Source: Dichetophora obliterata
Taxonomy: Eukaryota; Arthropoda; Insecta; Diptera; Sciomyzidae
Assembly (NCBI GenBank): GCA_963920525.1
Contig: OY986435.1
Location: 171,779,827 to 171,843,826 of the forward strand
DNA length: 64,000 nt
Reading direction: 5' to 3'
A model generated the notes under the pieces. It was not told the origin of the DNA. It saw nothing but the letters and a program-made list of their open reading frames with translations, and did not search any database. Below, in pieces: positions 1 through 12,471 of the stretch. Positions within the stretch are counted from its first letter, which is position 1. The number at the start of each line of letters is the position of its first letter. A program made the position numbers and the translations under genes.

Positions 1-560
1 GTGGGCGTGGTACCTCCCATACAACTGAAACACATTTTTCGCAATATCTGAAGAAAAAGTAGGCCATTGTCCTTTTTTATATTGGCACGTGTCCGTCATA
101 TAGCGTACTTTATTATTGTTTAAAGATTTGTTTTAGTGGTATTATTGGTTTTCAAGATATTGCGAAAAATATGATTCATTTTTATGGGAGGTACCACGCT
201 CACTTGCCCAATCACTCCTCAATTTAGCTCGTATCCTTTAAATGACGTACTTGATGATCCTAAGTTTCTGTTGTTGTGCCATTACTAGTTCTCCAGATAT
301 TGCTAAAAATGTCTTCCATTTGTATGGGCGGTGCCACTTGTACAATCACGCCTTAATTTGGCACGTATCCCCCAAGTGACGTACTTGAAGATTGCCTAAG
401 TTTTTGTTTTAGTAGCATTACTGGTATGGGAGGTGCCACTCCCAATTGTCCAATCACGCCTACTTTTGACACATTTCCTTTGAATGATTCATTTGATGAC
501 TGCCTAAGTTTCTGTTGGCAAGCCATACTGGTTTTTCAGATATTTGCAAAAAATAAGATT
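1..560. repeat. Diverged tandem repeat array, ~140-bp units
   Basis: A block starting TATGGG(A/C)GGTRCCAC recurs at 183, 323 and 425. Each copy is followed by a CAATCAC(G/T)CC motif, a GACGTACTTGA-like motif and a CCTAAGTTT motif. The third unit is shortened by about 38 bases. The first 50 bases hold the same block inverted, so 7-50 and 150-198 form a palindrome around a TTTCGCAATATCT core. No coding content is visible. Similar CCACGCC/ACCTCCCAT blocks occur at 51.3 and 60.9 kb. Confidence 0.6.
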
Positions 561-2260
561 TTTATACTTTTCTGTGCCTAAAGCACTAAAAACGTCATAA
601 AAATAATTTATTCCCTCTAGTTTGTACCAATTACATTGTCTCGCACAAGATAGGAAGTGCAGTTTTAAAACATTTCATAATAGACTTGTTTATGGAGAAT
701 GCATAATTTTTCTTTTTTTGTATTATTTCTAAATTTGTATAAATATGTAAAATTTTTTGAAAATTTTTACATGGTCCGGAACGTTTTTTTTTTAATTTTT
801 TTATGAAAAACTTATAAGTTATAAAGACAAAAAATTTTTTTTTTAAAAAAAATCATTTTTGTAATTTAACGAGTATGAAAAGTAAATATTTGGCCAGAAA
901 ATCAAGAAATTTTAACAAGCCATTACTTAGCAAAATTAATTTTACTAAAACAGTGGCCTAAAACTAAATTCTTTGTAACTCATTGGAAAAAAAACTTGGA
1001 ATTTATTTATTTTTTCATATACAAATCAATAATTTCCATAAATAGATGTTAAAATTACGACTGCCTATTTTAGGTGGCTAGTTTCACGCATTTTCACTCA
1101 CTTGTGTAATCCAGGTGTTGCCAGGTCTTGATTTTTTTATTGCAAAAAATAGCTTTGTATTTCGGCTAAAAGACTTCATCATTACTTTCTTTTCTTTAAC
1201 TATACATATATATTTAATACTAGCATAAAAGCCTGTCCTACGACAGGTCCTCCGCACACTTCCTTTTTAGAGTATTTTGCCGAAAGCACTTTTTTCTTTT
1301 CTTAACGCTTAATTTTTTATACACTTGATTTTTGCAAAATACAAATGTGCCACTTTAAATAACACTTTAAGTATTGAAGCAGTGTTGAAAAATTAGTTCA
1401 AGTGTAAAAGTGCAAAAAGTCGAGTTTGGTAACAATCATATTCATACACAACTTTACAAACTGGCCTTGCAACTTTCATATACGTAGCAACTCAGCTGCC
1501 ATTTTGCAGCTGATACAAGTATATTTTTTGGTACTATCGACTCAAATCGTCTCAAAAGAATTTCATCAAAACCATCATAACTTTTTTATAAAAGTATGAA
1601 AATATGAAGTATGAAAAGTATGAAAATATGAAAACCCAATATTAGGTCCGTTTCCCTACTAACTTCAAGTGATTATAATAGATTAGAGAGTGACATTTTG
1701 CATGTTATTCTTCTCTCTCGAGCTTTAAAGATTTGTAAAATAACGCTTTCAAGCAACTTCAAGCTACTTGAATCGATTACGGGAACAGATCTATTGTCAC
1801 AACATTTTTGAGAACAGTGTGTCTTGTAAAATTACTTTGCTGTCAAAAAATAATTACAATTTGAGAAATACTGTGTGCGGAGCCTTGCTTGCCTTTTATG
1901 TATTAAGATGTTTATACTTTCAGGCTGAACAGTTTTAGAGATATTGGACACGGAGCAGCGTGCTTGCCTTTTATATATTAAGATTATTTACAAAAAAGGT
2001 CAATTGGCAAGGTTTTTTTCAACCACACCCTTCACCGCCTTGAAGTTACGGGTGGTGATAATGAATGCTATTTTCAAATAGCCAATAATACAAAGTTATA
2101 TATGATATCAGCGATCTTCCTGATATCATTTACCTTCATAGATAAAAAAATTATTGAAAATGGACAAATTATACGTTCGATTAATCGAACAGCGGTTGAT
2201 CCAAATATTTTCCTATGCAACATAGTTTCTAATTTTCATCATCATATTTTTTCGATAAGA
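561..2260. other. AT-rich gene-free stretch with transposon debris
   Basis: No coding region is recognisable. Near 1230-1260 and again inverted near 1870-1985 there are related fragments (CTCCGCACAC, and GTGTGCGGAG followed by CTTGCCTTTTAT), which look like ends of an unidentified repeat about 700 bp apart. The rest is poly-A/poly-T-rich DNA. Confidence 0.45.
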
Positions 2261-2261
2261 G

Positions 2262-2340
2262 GGCATCCATTAATTACGTAAGGCGTTTAGGGGGGCGGGG
2301 TAAGGCAGAATCTCACTAAATCTCACGTGGGGGAGAGGGG
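2262..2340. repeat. Candidate transposon end (CATCCATTAATTACGT)
   Basis: GGCATCCATTAATTACGT followed by a G-rich stretch is matched in inverted orientation at 10110-10138 (ACGTAATTAATGGACGCC preceded by a G-rich block). The pair could be the two ends of one large element, about 7.9 kb, or two solo ends of the same family. No target duplication could be fixed. Confidence 0.4.
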
Positions 2341-2801
2341 TTCTCGCAAAAATGACGTAATTTTTTATCAGCAAGAAGCAGTGTAGAATTATGAGATAAC
2401 TGGGTAAATTGAGTAAAACGTGTTTCTCTACTAAAATATGACTAAGTTTTACACTATAATATTTTTCGCGGTTATGCGAGTGCAACAAATAGCATAATAG
2501 CTCGTCGATGGTTTTATCACCGGCTAGCCGAACACGCGATTCGACGAGCGCTGACTTGTGATAGCGGCGCATGGACAAGTCTCTACTTGTTGTGTTTACG
2601 TCCGTAACTGTTTAGATCAGTGGTGTCGGCACACATGAAGCCTGTAAGTACATCCTGTACTTACATCCCTGTAAGTACATTCATGCATACAGCATTGATG
2701 ATGTAGGCATACGTTTGATGTTTTGTATGCATGCCAGCATAAATGCAAGCTCATTTCCATTTTACATGGCGATGTCATACAAGAGCATGTGTACTGTGTA
2801 C

Positions 2802-4916
2802 CAGAGAACTGCACAAGCCTACTTGAAGTTCATGCCTTTTCAAGTACTTGAATTCAAGTATGTATTCAAACTTGAAAAAGTAAGCTTTAGCAAGCTTGCA
2901 AAAATACCAAACGGATACAAGTCATATTTATGCTTGCTCGTTGGCTTGGCTTGCTTAGACTTACTTTGTCGGGCAGAAACTTGAAAAGCTTGAAACGATT
3001 GACAAAAGATTGTGAGCTCGCAAGTATCCACTTAATTGAATTTAAAGCAAGTATCCAAAAAATTCAATGTAGAGAGAGCTTAAGCGTAATAGGATTTTTA
3101 AGGATTCTGTTTACTTCGTGGTTGAAAGTTTTAGGGGTAGATGATTTCGAATCTGATGTCAAAATTTAAAATTTAAGTTGGCGGATAGAGTTGCCACCTA
3201 GATTTTTTTAGTATTTTTGCGAATTCTTGTAATTTTGAAATTCTGACAACGGATTTGACTTCGGATATAATGTCACAGCTTTAAAATTTAAGATGGAGTT
3301 TAGGGCTGCCACCTAAATTTTTACCTCAGTATTGCCACCTAATAATATGTATTTTTAAGAGTTTTAAACATAATTTAACAGTACTAGAGAGTCACTGATT
3401 TCGAATCTGAAGTCAGAATTTTAAAATTCAAGATGGTGGACAGGGTTGCCACCTTCATTTTTTGTATTTTTATGAATTCGGGGCTGGCAAAAAAAAGGAA
3501 TACCAAAAATGGTTCGCTGAATCCGAATTCGTGGTCAGATAATAGGACTGCCACCTGTTAATATGTATGTTTAAGAATTTTAAACATCATTTTAACAAAC
3601 AACAGTTAAACAACAGTGTTAGACAACAGTTTTAGTGAGTCACTGATTTCGAATGTGAAGTCAGAATTTTAAAATTCAAGATGGTGTATCCATGGTGAAT
3701 CCATTTCCAAGAATTTTAAAATTATAAAATTTTATAATAATAGGTTTGCCACCTAATAATATGTATTATCAAAAGTAAAAGAAAAACTATTGTCTCAAAA
3801 TTTTATAATTTAGACCACATATTCAGATTCAGCGACCCATTTTTGATTTACCGTTTTTTTTTTTGCCAGCCCCGAATTCATGAAAATACAAAAAATTAAG
3901 ATGGCAACCCTGTCCACCATCTTGAATTTTAAAATTATGACTTCAGATTCGAAATCAGTGACTCCCTAACACTATGAAATGATGTTTAAAATTCTTAAAA
4001 ATACATATTATTAGGTGGCAACCCTATTATTTCAAAATTTTATAATTTCCATTTTTTTCCAGCCCCAAATTCATAAAAATACAAAAAATTAAGGTGGCAA
4101 CCCTATCCACCATCTTGAATTTTAAAATTCTGACTTCAGATTCAAAATCAGTGACTCTCTAACACTGTTAAATGAAGTTTAAAACTCTTAAAAATACATA
4201 TTATTAGGTGACAATACTGTTGTAAAAATCCGTTGTCAGAATTTCAAAATTAAAAGAATTCGCAAAAATACCCAAAAATCTATGCGGCAACTCTATCCGC
4301 CATCTTGAATTTTAAATTCTGACATCAGATCCGAAATCTTCTATCCCCTAAAACTGCCTACCTCGAAGTCCACAGCACCCTTAAAAGTCATAATACGCTT
4401 AAGCTTTTCCTACACAAGCTCATTGAATTTTGTGGATACTTGCTTTAATTGGATACTTGCCTTCAATTTCAAGCTTTTTGCCGAAGTCATCAAGCTTTTC
4501 TTTACTTGAAACTTGAATCTTGAATTTTAAATTTAAATTCTGACATCAGATCCGAAATCATCTACCCTCTTAAAATACAACCACGATGTCCACAGAACCC
4601 TTAAAAGTCATAATACGCTTAAGCTTTTCCTACACAAGCTCATTGAATTTTGTGGATACTTGCTTTAAGTGGATAACTTGCTCTCAATTTCAAGCTTTTC
4701 AAGCTTTTTGCCGAAGTCATCAAGCTTTTCTTTACTTGAAACTTCGTGCCGCTCGCTTGTAAGCTATCATACTTGCAAGTCGCAAGCTGTAGTTGGCTTA
4801 TTTATATTCAATTACAAACTATACTTGATTTAAAATTATCAAGCTCAAGCTAGCTTGAACTTGTATTTTAAGCAAGTACTTGAAATAAACTTCAAGCAGG
4901 CTTGTGCAGTTCTCTG
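2802..4916. mobile_element. hAT-like fold-back element, 2115 bp
   Basis: The element starts CAGAGAACTGCACAAGCC and ends with the inverse complement. It is flanked on both sides by the 8-bp direct repeat CTGTGTAC (2794-2801 and 4917-4924). An 8-bp target duplication with CAGAG-type termini is the hAT signature. Almost the whole element is palindromic: blocks such as GCCACCTAATAATATGTAT, TGACTTCAGATTCGAAATC and GCCAGCCCCGAATTCAT recur inverted around a centre near 3700-3800. The right arm also carries a tandem duplication of about 220 bp (4307-4527 and 4529-4745). No transposase is seen, so it is non-autonomous. Small open frames inside the arms are by-products of the repeat. Confidence 0.8.
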
Positions 4917-4924
4917 CTGTGTAC

Positions 4925-6460
4925 CCGCACAATAACTAATGCTGTATGCATGGGCAGGCCCGTAGAGATCCAAGTTCGAGGTTACACTATACGGGCCTCT
5001 ATGAAACACTTAAAAAAATGCAATAAGAAAAGTGTAAAACAGTGCAAGCTATTGCGAGACCTATTATTGGGCGAAAATTATTATTTAGTTCTTAGTTATT
5101 ATATATAGTACATAGTGATCTTAAAGTCATGCGCCATGATGAATTTAATATGTCCTATTGTCGTTGTTGTCTGTATTAGTTGTCTCTACCTAATGATTCT
5201 ACCTAACGATTTTTTTGTGTGACACTCCAAATAGTTAAAATATAATACTGATGATTCACATTGTTATGACTTCCATTTTATTCTTCTTTTTTTCAATTCA
5301 ATGTAAAAACCCGAATTTTGAGAATTTCATAAAATTATTGATATATAAAATTCTGTGAAAATTTAATATTTTCATAGTCGATGAAATTTTTAAAGTTAAA
5401 GGGTCAGTTTGTCGCATATTTGCAGTTTGGATTTTTTTACATTTATTGAGATTTTCTTTTGTCAACGACAATACATTTACACTTTCTTTTTACACTGAGG
5501 AGAATTTAAGCATATGGGCATTTCCGTAGCTACGCACGTGACAGTCGTACGACTTTAATGAGTAGAAAAACAAAGAAAAATTAAACTTACGGTAATCTTA
5601 TTATGATTTTTCAATAGTTTACTAGGTGCACTATGCAAGATGTAAAAGCTAAGAGTAGTTTAAAGTTCGGCTCTCAGATAGAAGCCACCAAAAATGATAC
5701 GTTACGAGACATAAAATAGAAGTGGTTTTTACCTGCATCAATATAAACGAAAAAATCTGCGAAGTGTGCACGAGTTTCTTTATGAAAGTTTTTTAATATA
5801 ATCTGGAATAATATTGCTACATATTCATAATTGTTTCAATTGAAAAATCTTTTTTAATTATTTGTATACAAACCATAGTATGATACGTTACGTGATATAC
5901 TTCATGTGACAAATTTTTTTTCTTCAAAGAAGTGTGAATATTTTATAGTTTTGTTTTTTTAATTGAACTAGAAAAACATGTAATGTGTGATTCAGGACCG
6001 TTACAATCGAAAACTGAAAAAAGTTCAATTAAATTTTGTATTATATGAGTATTTATTATACTTATAAAATTTCAACTTTTGTCACCATTTTTTAACTTTT
6101 GTTGCCATTCATCATGTGTGCTGCCATTTTTTAAATTTAGACTAACATAATTTGAAAGTAAATTATCATCATTAAAAAATTTAACTGATTTTGATCATGA
6201 ATATCTTCATTTCTTTCAAAGGAATTCAAGCAATCAAATTTTTACAATCACAACTATTCAAGGATATTTCAAAAAACTTTATAACATTCAGAATATTAAC
6301 AAAGAAGTTAACAAAACAACCTAAAAAATATTAAATATTAAATATTTATACTCGATTTTCGTAGTATAAATGTAGGAAAAACTAATTTTTGAATAAACGC
6401 ACGAGCAGAAAAGAGCTACTTTTAAAAACGTTTTACTCAGATTTTGCACTTCTAACTTTT
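4925..6460. other. AT-rich gene-free stretch
   Basis: No protein, RNA or structured repeat is recognised here. Base composition is strongly A/T, with many homopolymer runs. Confidence 0.4.
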
Positions 6461-6465
6461 ATTTT

Positions 6466-6830
6466 CATTTTAAAAACGAACATTTTTAATTGAAATAATA
6501 AAACGTTTTTTTCATTTTAAAAACGAAAATTTTAAAATGAGATTCTAAAATGCTAGTTTGATTTTTAACAATGGACATTTAAAAATAATATATTAAAACA
6601 TTTATTTCCATTTTAAAAACGAAAATGTAAAAATGATTTTCTAAAATATTTGTTTGATTTTTAACAATAAATCTTCTCAAACGCAAAAGTAAAACGTTTA
6701 TTTTTATTTTTAAAACGTAAATTTTAAAATTAGATTTTAAAATGTTCGTTCGATTTGTAACAATAAACATTTTAAAATGCAGTGGAACAACAATTATTTC
6801 TATTTTAAAAACGAAAATTTTCATTATTTA
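6466..6830. repeat. Tandem repeat, 96-bp period built from 48-bp halves
   Basis: The block YATTTTAAAAACGAAAAT begins at 6513, 6609, 6705 (slightly diverged) and 6801, exactly 96 bases apart. A related block begins at 6466, one half-period earlier, and half-period positions such as 6560 hold a diverged version. This suggests a 48-bp monomer duplicated into a 96-bp dimer. The open frame it creates on the minus strand is an artefact. Confidence 0.75.
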
Positions 6831-7218
6831 CCATTAATTCAAAAAATTTACAGAAATTCACATTTCCTTTTTTAAGTAAAAAACATTTTATTGTTATCAG
6901 CTTTGTCCATCTCGTTAAAATTTTTTGATGATGATACTGCATCCCAGCGTCTATAAAAAAATAGAATTTTGTCAGATATTATTCATTTTTTTAATACTTA
7001 CCTTTTAGTTGTGGCAGCAATTGCTCCAACTCAAACTCTTTCATTATTTTCTTGCAGGCAGTTTGAGTGATGATATCGAGAATGAAAAATATTTTATTTT
7101 CTGAACAAATATCAAATGCATAAGTCAATGAAACATATATAACAAACAATTCGTTATTAGCAAGTGTTTTGAAACAAAGTATGTGAAACCATCTATATAT
7201 TTATATATTCATTTCATT

Positions 7219-7440
7219 ATGTCATGGTAAAACGTTCGTAGTTGTTTTAAAAATGTTTCTTTTCACTTTTCTCTTTAAAAATGTGCGTTTTCATTTTTGT
7301 ATTGAGTAAAATGTATTTAGAAATATTCATTTTGTCCTATTTTATCATAGTAACACATTCATAGTTGTTTTAAAAATGTTCCGTTTTACTTTTCTTTTTA
7401 AAAATATGCGTTTAGTAAAATTAATATTTTTAAAAATATT
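7219..7440. repeat. Two-copy direct repeat, ~126 bp apart
   Basis: A unit with TAGTTGTTTTAAAAATGTT, then a TTTTC(A/T)CTTTTCT-like run and TTTAAAAATRTGCGTTT, occurs twice (near 7235 and 7360). It resembles the preceding 96-bp array in composition (TTTTAAAAA blocks) and may be a diverged outlier of it. Confidence 0.5.
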
Positions 7441-10100
7441 TTTTAAGGTCAAAAACAAGGTGGTTTTGTAACGAGTTTATTTGATTTTTCGATAATTTCC
7501 TCTTCCATACAGCACGAATAGTATAACTGTCAACAATTTTCGATCCGAATAACTCTATTTTTCAAGTATCTCTAAATTAACGATTAACTTGTTTCTTTTT
7601 TCGAACATTTCGAATTTTTTATTACTCAAAGTGATTTGTTTTTTCTTGTATTTTTTCTTATTATCTTGCAATATTCCATACCCAGCAGAAATTAAGACGC
7701 TAATAAAGCTGAAAGCTGACATCAATAATAAAACATGCAAGCCTATTGTTTTTAGCCCAAAACAAAAGCGATTCCTTTTAGTTAAGTTTTTATTAGATAA
7801 GGTGGATAAGTATTAAGAGAGAAATTTTGGAAATAATTTTTGGAGAGTTTGCCACTTTGAAAAAAATTGTTGCATCAGCAGCAGACTTAAAATTTGTTTA
7901 GGAAAGTTGAGAAAGATCAGCGCCAAATTGTGATATTAGTTTTTTTATCTTTTAAATAACATATATTTTTTCTCATCAATGAAATCCTTATTTTATTCGA
8001 AAATAAAAAAAGAAATGTTTTAAACTTACAGATACGAGTAGATAAATAAATTAAATGTACAAAAATTATGTCATTTCCATAGTTGAAACAATGTTAAGAT
8101 TAATTTTTAATGTTTAATTCAATAAGGATAACCTAACACACATACACATTATTATCATAGTAACGAAATATTTTAAAGGATTTTGTATGTATAAAAACTA
8201 CAAATTTAAAAGTTTATAATATACCTTATTTGTTGTATTAGAACTTTGCAAACTTTCAGTTGCAAGTGTACTAAGTTCTTATGAGTGTTTTGAGAATTAT
8301 TAACGTACATAATATAACATAACAATGTTTGTCTAGATATGCAATGAAAAACGACCATGCTTTTTTCTATGTTGTATACTATAAGACAGATTTTCTACTT
8401 GGTATTTCTACTGATGATTGAAAGTATTCATATACAGTGTTGCAGCGGCATGTATAAAAAGTATCCATGCCAGTCAAAAATGTATCCAGAAGTACCCACC
8501 TTAGAGCAAAGATATCAACGTATTAAATTTTAAAGTTCCGAAGCCACAAAAGAGTTTCACTAAGGGTATTCAGTAAAATTTGTTAAGTCCTCTTTAGTTG
8601 ATAAATTGTTAAAGTTAGCAGCTGTTTATGTGAACGCACCTGCTAAGATGCTGGTTTGGCAACTTTCAATGCAGCAATAGATATGTGGTTTTAATAACTC
8701 GTGTAACCAGAAATGTATTTTAATTTTTATGTTACAGTGCGTTAAAACTTTTGAAACATTTGCTACTCAGAATCTTTGAAATGGCTCAAATCTCTACCAA
8801 CCCCGTTACAAAATTTTCATTTTTTTATTAATAAAGGGCCGTTTTTGGACTTTGAAGCTGCAAATCAAAAATAATTCGGAATTTGTTAAAAGTCACTCCC
8901 AAAACGATTCATTACTACACTCAATCAGCCCTATCATGACTAATTTTTCACGCGCAATTGGAAAAGGTAGTTTTCGTTTTTAAGAAAAGGTCAAGAATAA
9001 TTTGGAAATTTTTCTTTGGAATTTTTCTTTGGCTGAATAAGTTTAACGTTTCCAACTTAACAAGTGTTATCTGCAAAAATAAGACACTGTGCTCAGCTTT
9101 TTAACTTGTTAACAAGCTGCTAAGTGTTTTCCCATAAAATATTTTGACCGAACTTAACAAATTTGCTAAGTTTATCACAATAACAATTTTTGATTTTGTC
9201 AATACAAAGCAAGGCTAGAAATAAGAAAAATAAGAATTTTCATGGAAACAAACAGCACTGGTATCCCTCAACAATAAATCAATTTTTCGTTACTTTACTT
9301 TCCCGAAAATCCTTTTGGCTCCAGGCCCGGGGCGAAACACCCCGTTGTCCCCCGTACACCAGCCGATATGGTAACAAAATGACTCGATTTTTAAAGGTTA
9401 TTTCAAACCATTCCAACTCACGGATGGCATCGCTAGAGTCGAAAATTTGGGAAATCATTATTTCCCAAATTTATAAACATAAGCCAAGGATTATTTTGAG
9501 CATTTGCGGTTTTTACTTTTCATCCATCACAAGAGCTGCAGAGCATCGGCGCGCAGTCCACCGTGCACCAGCACGCAAAGTGCGACCTTCACGGATTATC
9601 ACACGTTGAGCTAATGAGCTTCTGTGTGCAAGCGATAACGGTTTAGAGTGGCTAAATCAGAGCGAGGTTGAAGGAGTAGATGATTTTACTAAAAATCACA
9701 TGGACGTGCTGGTTCCAGTAGTCTCTCTCGAGACCGTTTAGCACAAGAGTCCCCATGGACTGAAATAGAATGAATATTCCTTCACCAATTTTAGAAGTTT
9801 TCATTTGAAATGACTTACTTTTACTTACTTTTCCTAATAAGTATTTTATTGTTCGATTTTTTTCATTGTGATTTTAAGCTACGATCTCAGTAGTCTTAAA
9901 TTCTATTCTCAACTAAATATAAATAATGAAATAAGTGACTAGTTTTTTTTTTTTAAAATCCAACACAATGAAGCACAGATTAACATATTTACACTGAAAA
10001 TACGCATTTTGAACAATCTCACGCGAGATAAGAGGGGAAGGAGGAGTCGAGCCAAATCTCTCGATATCTCACTAGGGGGAGGGAGGGAGATTCAAGAAGT
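7441..10100. other. Gene-free stretch, nothing recognised
   Basis: Mostly AT-rich DNA. Around 9310-9360 and 9530-9600 there are short GC-richer blocks (CAGGCCCGGGGCGAAACACCCC and a CGGCGCGCAG region). They stand out from the background and resemble transposon ends, but no element could be delimited. A 139-codon open frame across them (9190-9609) has no recognisable domain. Confidence 0.4.
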
Positions 10101-10103
10101 CGA

Positions 10104-10138
10104 AAAAATCACCCCACGTAATTAATGGACGCCTCCAA
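10104..10138. repeat. Inverted partner of the 2262 candidate transposon end
   Basis: ACGTAATTAATGGACGCC is the near inverse complement of the motif at 2262-2280, and both are flanked on the inner side by G-rich sequence. See the entry at 2262. Confidence 0.4.
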
Positions 10139-10963
10139 AGAGATAGCGAAAAATTTTTCCAATACATCTCAGCAATGTATAAAATTTTCCCTTACACCAT
10201 GTTCTCTCATCTCTTATAGCTTATGTAGCTTTTATTTAATAAATTCTCTTTGAACGCTCATATATCAACTCAAAGATCACAAAAATTATTCGGTGTACTC
10301 CTTCTTCCTAGTGTTATTCATTTAAAAGAAAAGTTATCCAAATCGATTGAGAAACACGGAAGATAATGGTACCGAACTGTTTTGCCTACGTCTATTTATA
10401 TATAGATTTTAAGTTAAGGGAGTTTCTAGTCAAAAGCGATTGAAATTAAGGCATATTTTAGAAGATGTTTTCTTAAAAAGTATATTGTATAAACAAAAAA
10501 TTCAATTTACATGAAAATTTTACATCATCAGTTTAAATAAAAAAAAAGTTTTTTTTTGTAACATATAGTTTTTGTTAAAATGGAATGAAAATATGAAAAA
10601 TTAAGAAAATTATGAAGTGTGAAAGAGAAAATAAAAATTGTACGTTATTTTTTACCAAATTGTTGCGTTTAAAAACTAGACAATTTTTCCAAATACGTTA
10701 ATTATGGTAAATGGCGTGTAGTAATTTATATTTACATTATAAATAATTTAAAAAAAAATATTAAAATCGGTCGATTAGTTTGTTTGCAGGAGTGTGGCCC
10801 GTTTTGAAAAAGTATGTTTCGAGGAAAATTAGTTTAAAGTTACTCTGGCGTATGGCGCACCGGTCTTAAAGCGCTGTAGAATCAGTATTTAAACCGGAAT
10901 TGATTTGGAATGCTTAACGTTGATTTAACATTTTCCTGAATAGTTGTACAACAATAACACAGG

Positions 10964-12471
10964 GGAACAAAAAATGAATTTTTTTCTGCGGCATAAGTTT
11001 TTGAAGTCAATTAAGATACATAGGGTAATGGAGTTTTTAATACTATAATTCACATTGTTTGAATTGACTCTGGTTCTCGCGATAAACCGCTATTTTAAAA
11101 ATTAAGGACGTTTCTTCACATATTTTGTTGAAATCAAGAACAGTTAGTCTGATTTGGTAAAATAAAAAATTCGAAAATCCGCAGCTAGATTGCCTCCAAG
11201 TTACATCAAAACTGTTTTTAAATTAGCTGAATAGTTTCGGCAATATTCAGAAAGTTCTGCTGAAAAAAAAAAAAAAATTAATGCAAAATTTAAACTTTTT
11301 TGTTATTTCATAATTCATAAAATATCAAAAACGTCAAAATAGCTCTTTTATGATATTAAGTTATAAACACACACATATGTTACGAAGTAAATAGCCCATA
11401 TGTAATAAAAATCTATCGTATCCCATGGGTTTTTCTTTGGGATTTTGGTTGTGCTTATTAACATCAAATCCATCGACGTGCAAATCATATGGATAAGAAG
11501 TAAACTCGTCAAGATATTGAGCTTCAAGTGCTTAAATCTCTAATAAAATAAATCAAAACGAAACAACTGTTAAATGTTTAATATACTGAAGAAAATTTAT
11601 GTTATAAGCGAAAAATGCAATAAATAACTCATAACAATATTAATCAGAATTATCAAACATATTTCAAAATTAGTTAGGACACACTTTTTGTATGTTCAGG
11701 TCAGGACAATCCCTTTGTAAGGTCCAGCAGTAGTCTGCCATCATATAGCAATCCCATCGGCCTTGATATATCTATTCTGAAATGTCTTGATATCCTGATG
11801 AAAACCCTCTCCTTGTTCTTCACTGTAATTTGTGCGTGTTCTATGAACTCAGATCCAAGCCCGACGCCCTTCTTTGCTAGTCCGTCTGCCCTCTCGTTAC
11901 CATTAATGCTCTGGTGGTCTAATAAAAAGTGATTATGAATTTTGTGTAAAAATGTATGTAGCAAAAAAAAAAAACTCTTGTTGCTCCCGTGTAATAATTT
12001 AGAAGTTTTTTCTCAAAATGGATTTTACTGAAATATGGCTTATTTTCTTTGTAACATATGTGAGTTTATAACTTAATATCAAAAAAGAGCTATTTTCACT
12101 TTTTTGATTTTTATATTAATTATAAAATAACCAAAAAGTTTAAACTTTGCATAAAAAAATTTTTTTTCAGAAGAACTTTCTAAATATTTAAGAAACTATT
12201 CAGCTAATTAAAAAACAGTGCAAATGTAACTTGGAGGCAATTTAGCTGCAAATTTTCGGATTTTTTATTTTACCAAATCAGACTAACTGTCCTGGGGTTA
12301 TTTTAAAATCTGTGATGAAACCTCCTTAATTTTTAAAATAGCGGCTTATCGCGAGAACCAGAGTCAATTCAAATAATCTATATAATAGGCTTAGAATTTT
12401 ATCAATGTTTATACAAAAATTGACTGCCAAATCCCATGCCGCAAAATCAGTGTTGCTCTTTAAAAACAATT
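10964..12471. mobile_element. Fold-back element with ~410-bp inverted arms
   Basis: The left arm (about 10985-11396) and right arm (about 12038-12443) are inverted copies. They share TTTGAATTGACTC, CTGGTTCTCGCGATAA, TTGCCTCCAAGTTAC, GATATTAAGTTATAAAC and ACATATGTTAC, in mirror order. Weaker similarity extends outward to GAACAA/TTGCTC at the limits given. The 640-bp centre holds an RNase H fragment on the minus strand. No clean target duplication was found, so the outer ends are approximate. Confidence 0.65.
11701..11964 (-). pseudogene. RNase H fragment of a retrotransposon
   Basis: The minus-strand frame contains DHQSINGNERADGLAKKG, which matches the C-terminal part of the RNase H domain of non-LTR retrotransposons (consensus GH.GI.GNE.AD.LA..G). 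Only this last part of the domain is present. The upstream catalytic acidic residues are missing, and the frame begins inside a run of A/T. It sits in the loop of the palindromic element at 10964-12471, either as captured cargo or as the remnant of an insertion into it. The downstream 50 residues are not recognised. Confidence 0.55.

Noticed and set aside
9190..9609. 139-codon open frame
   Set aside because: No recognisable domain, no homologous motif, and it crosses GC-rich blocks that look like transposon ends.
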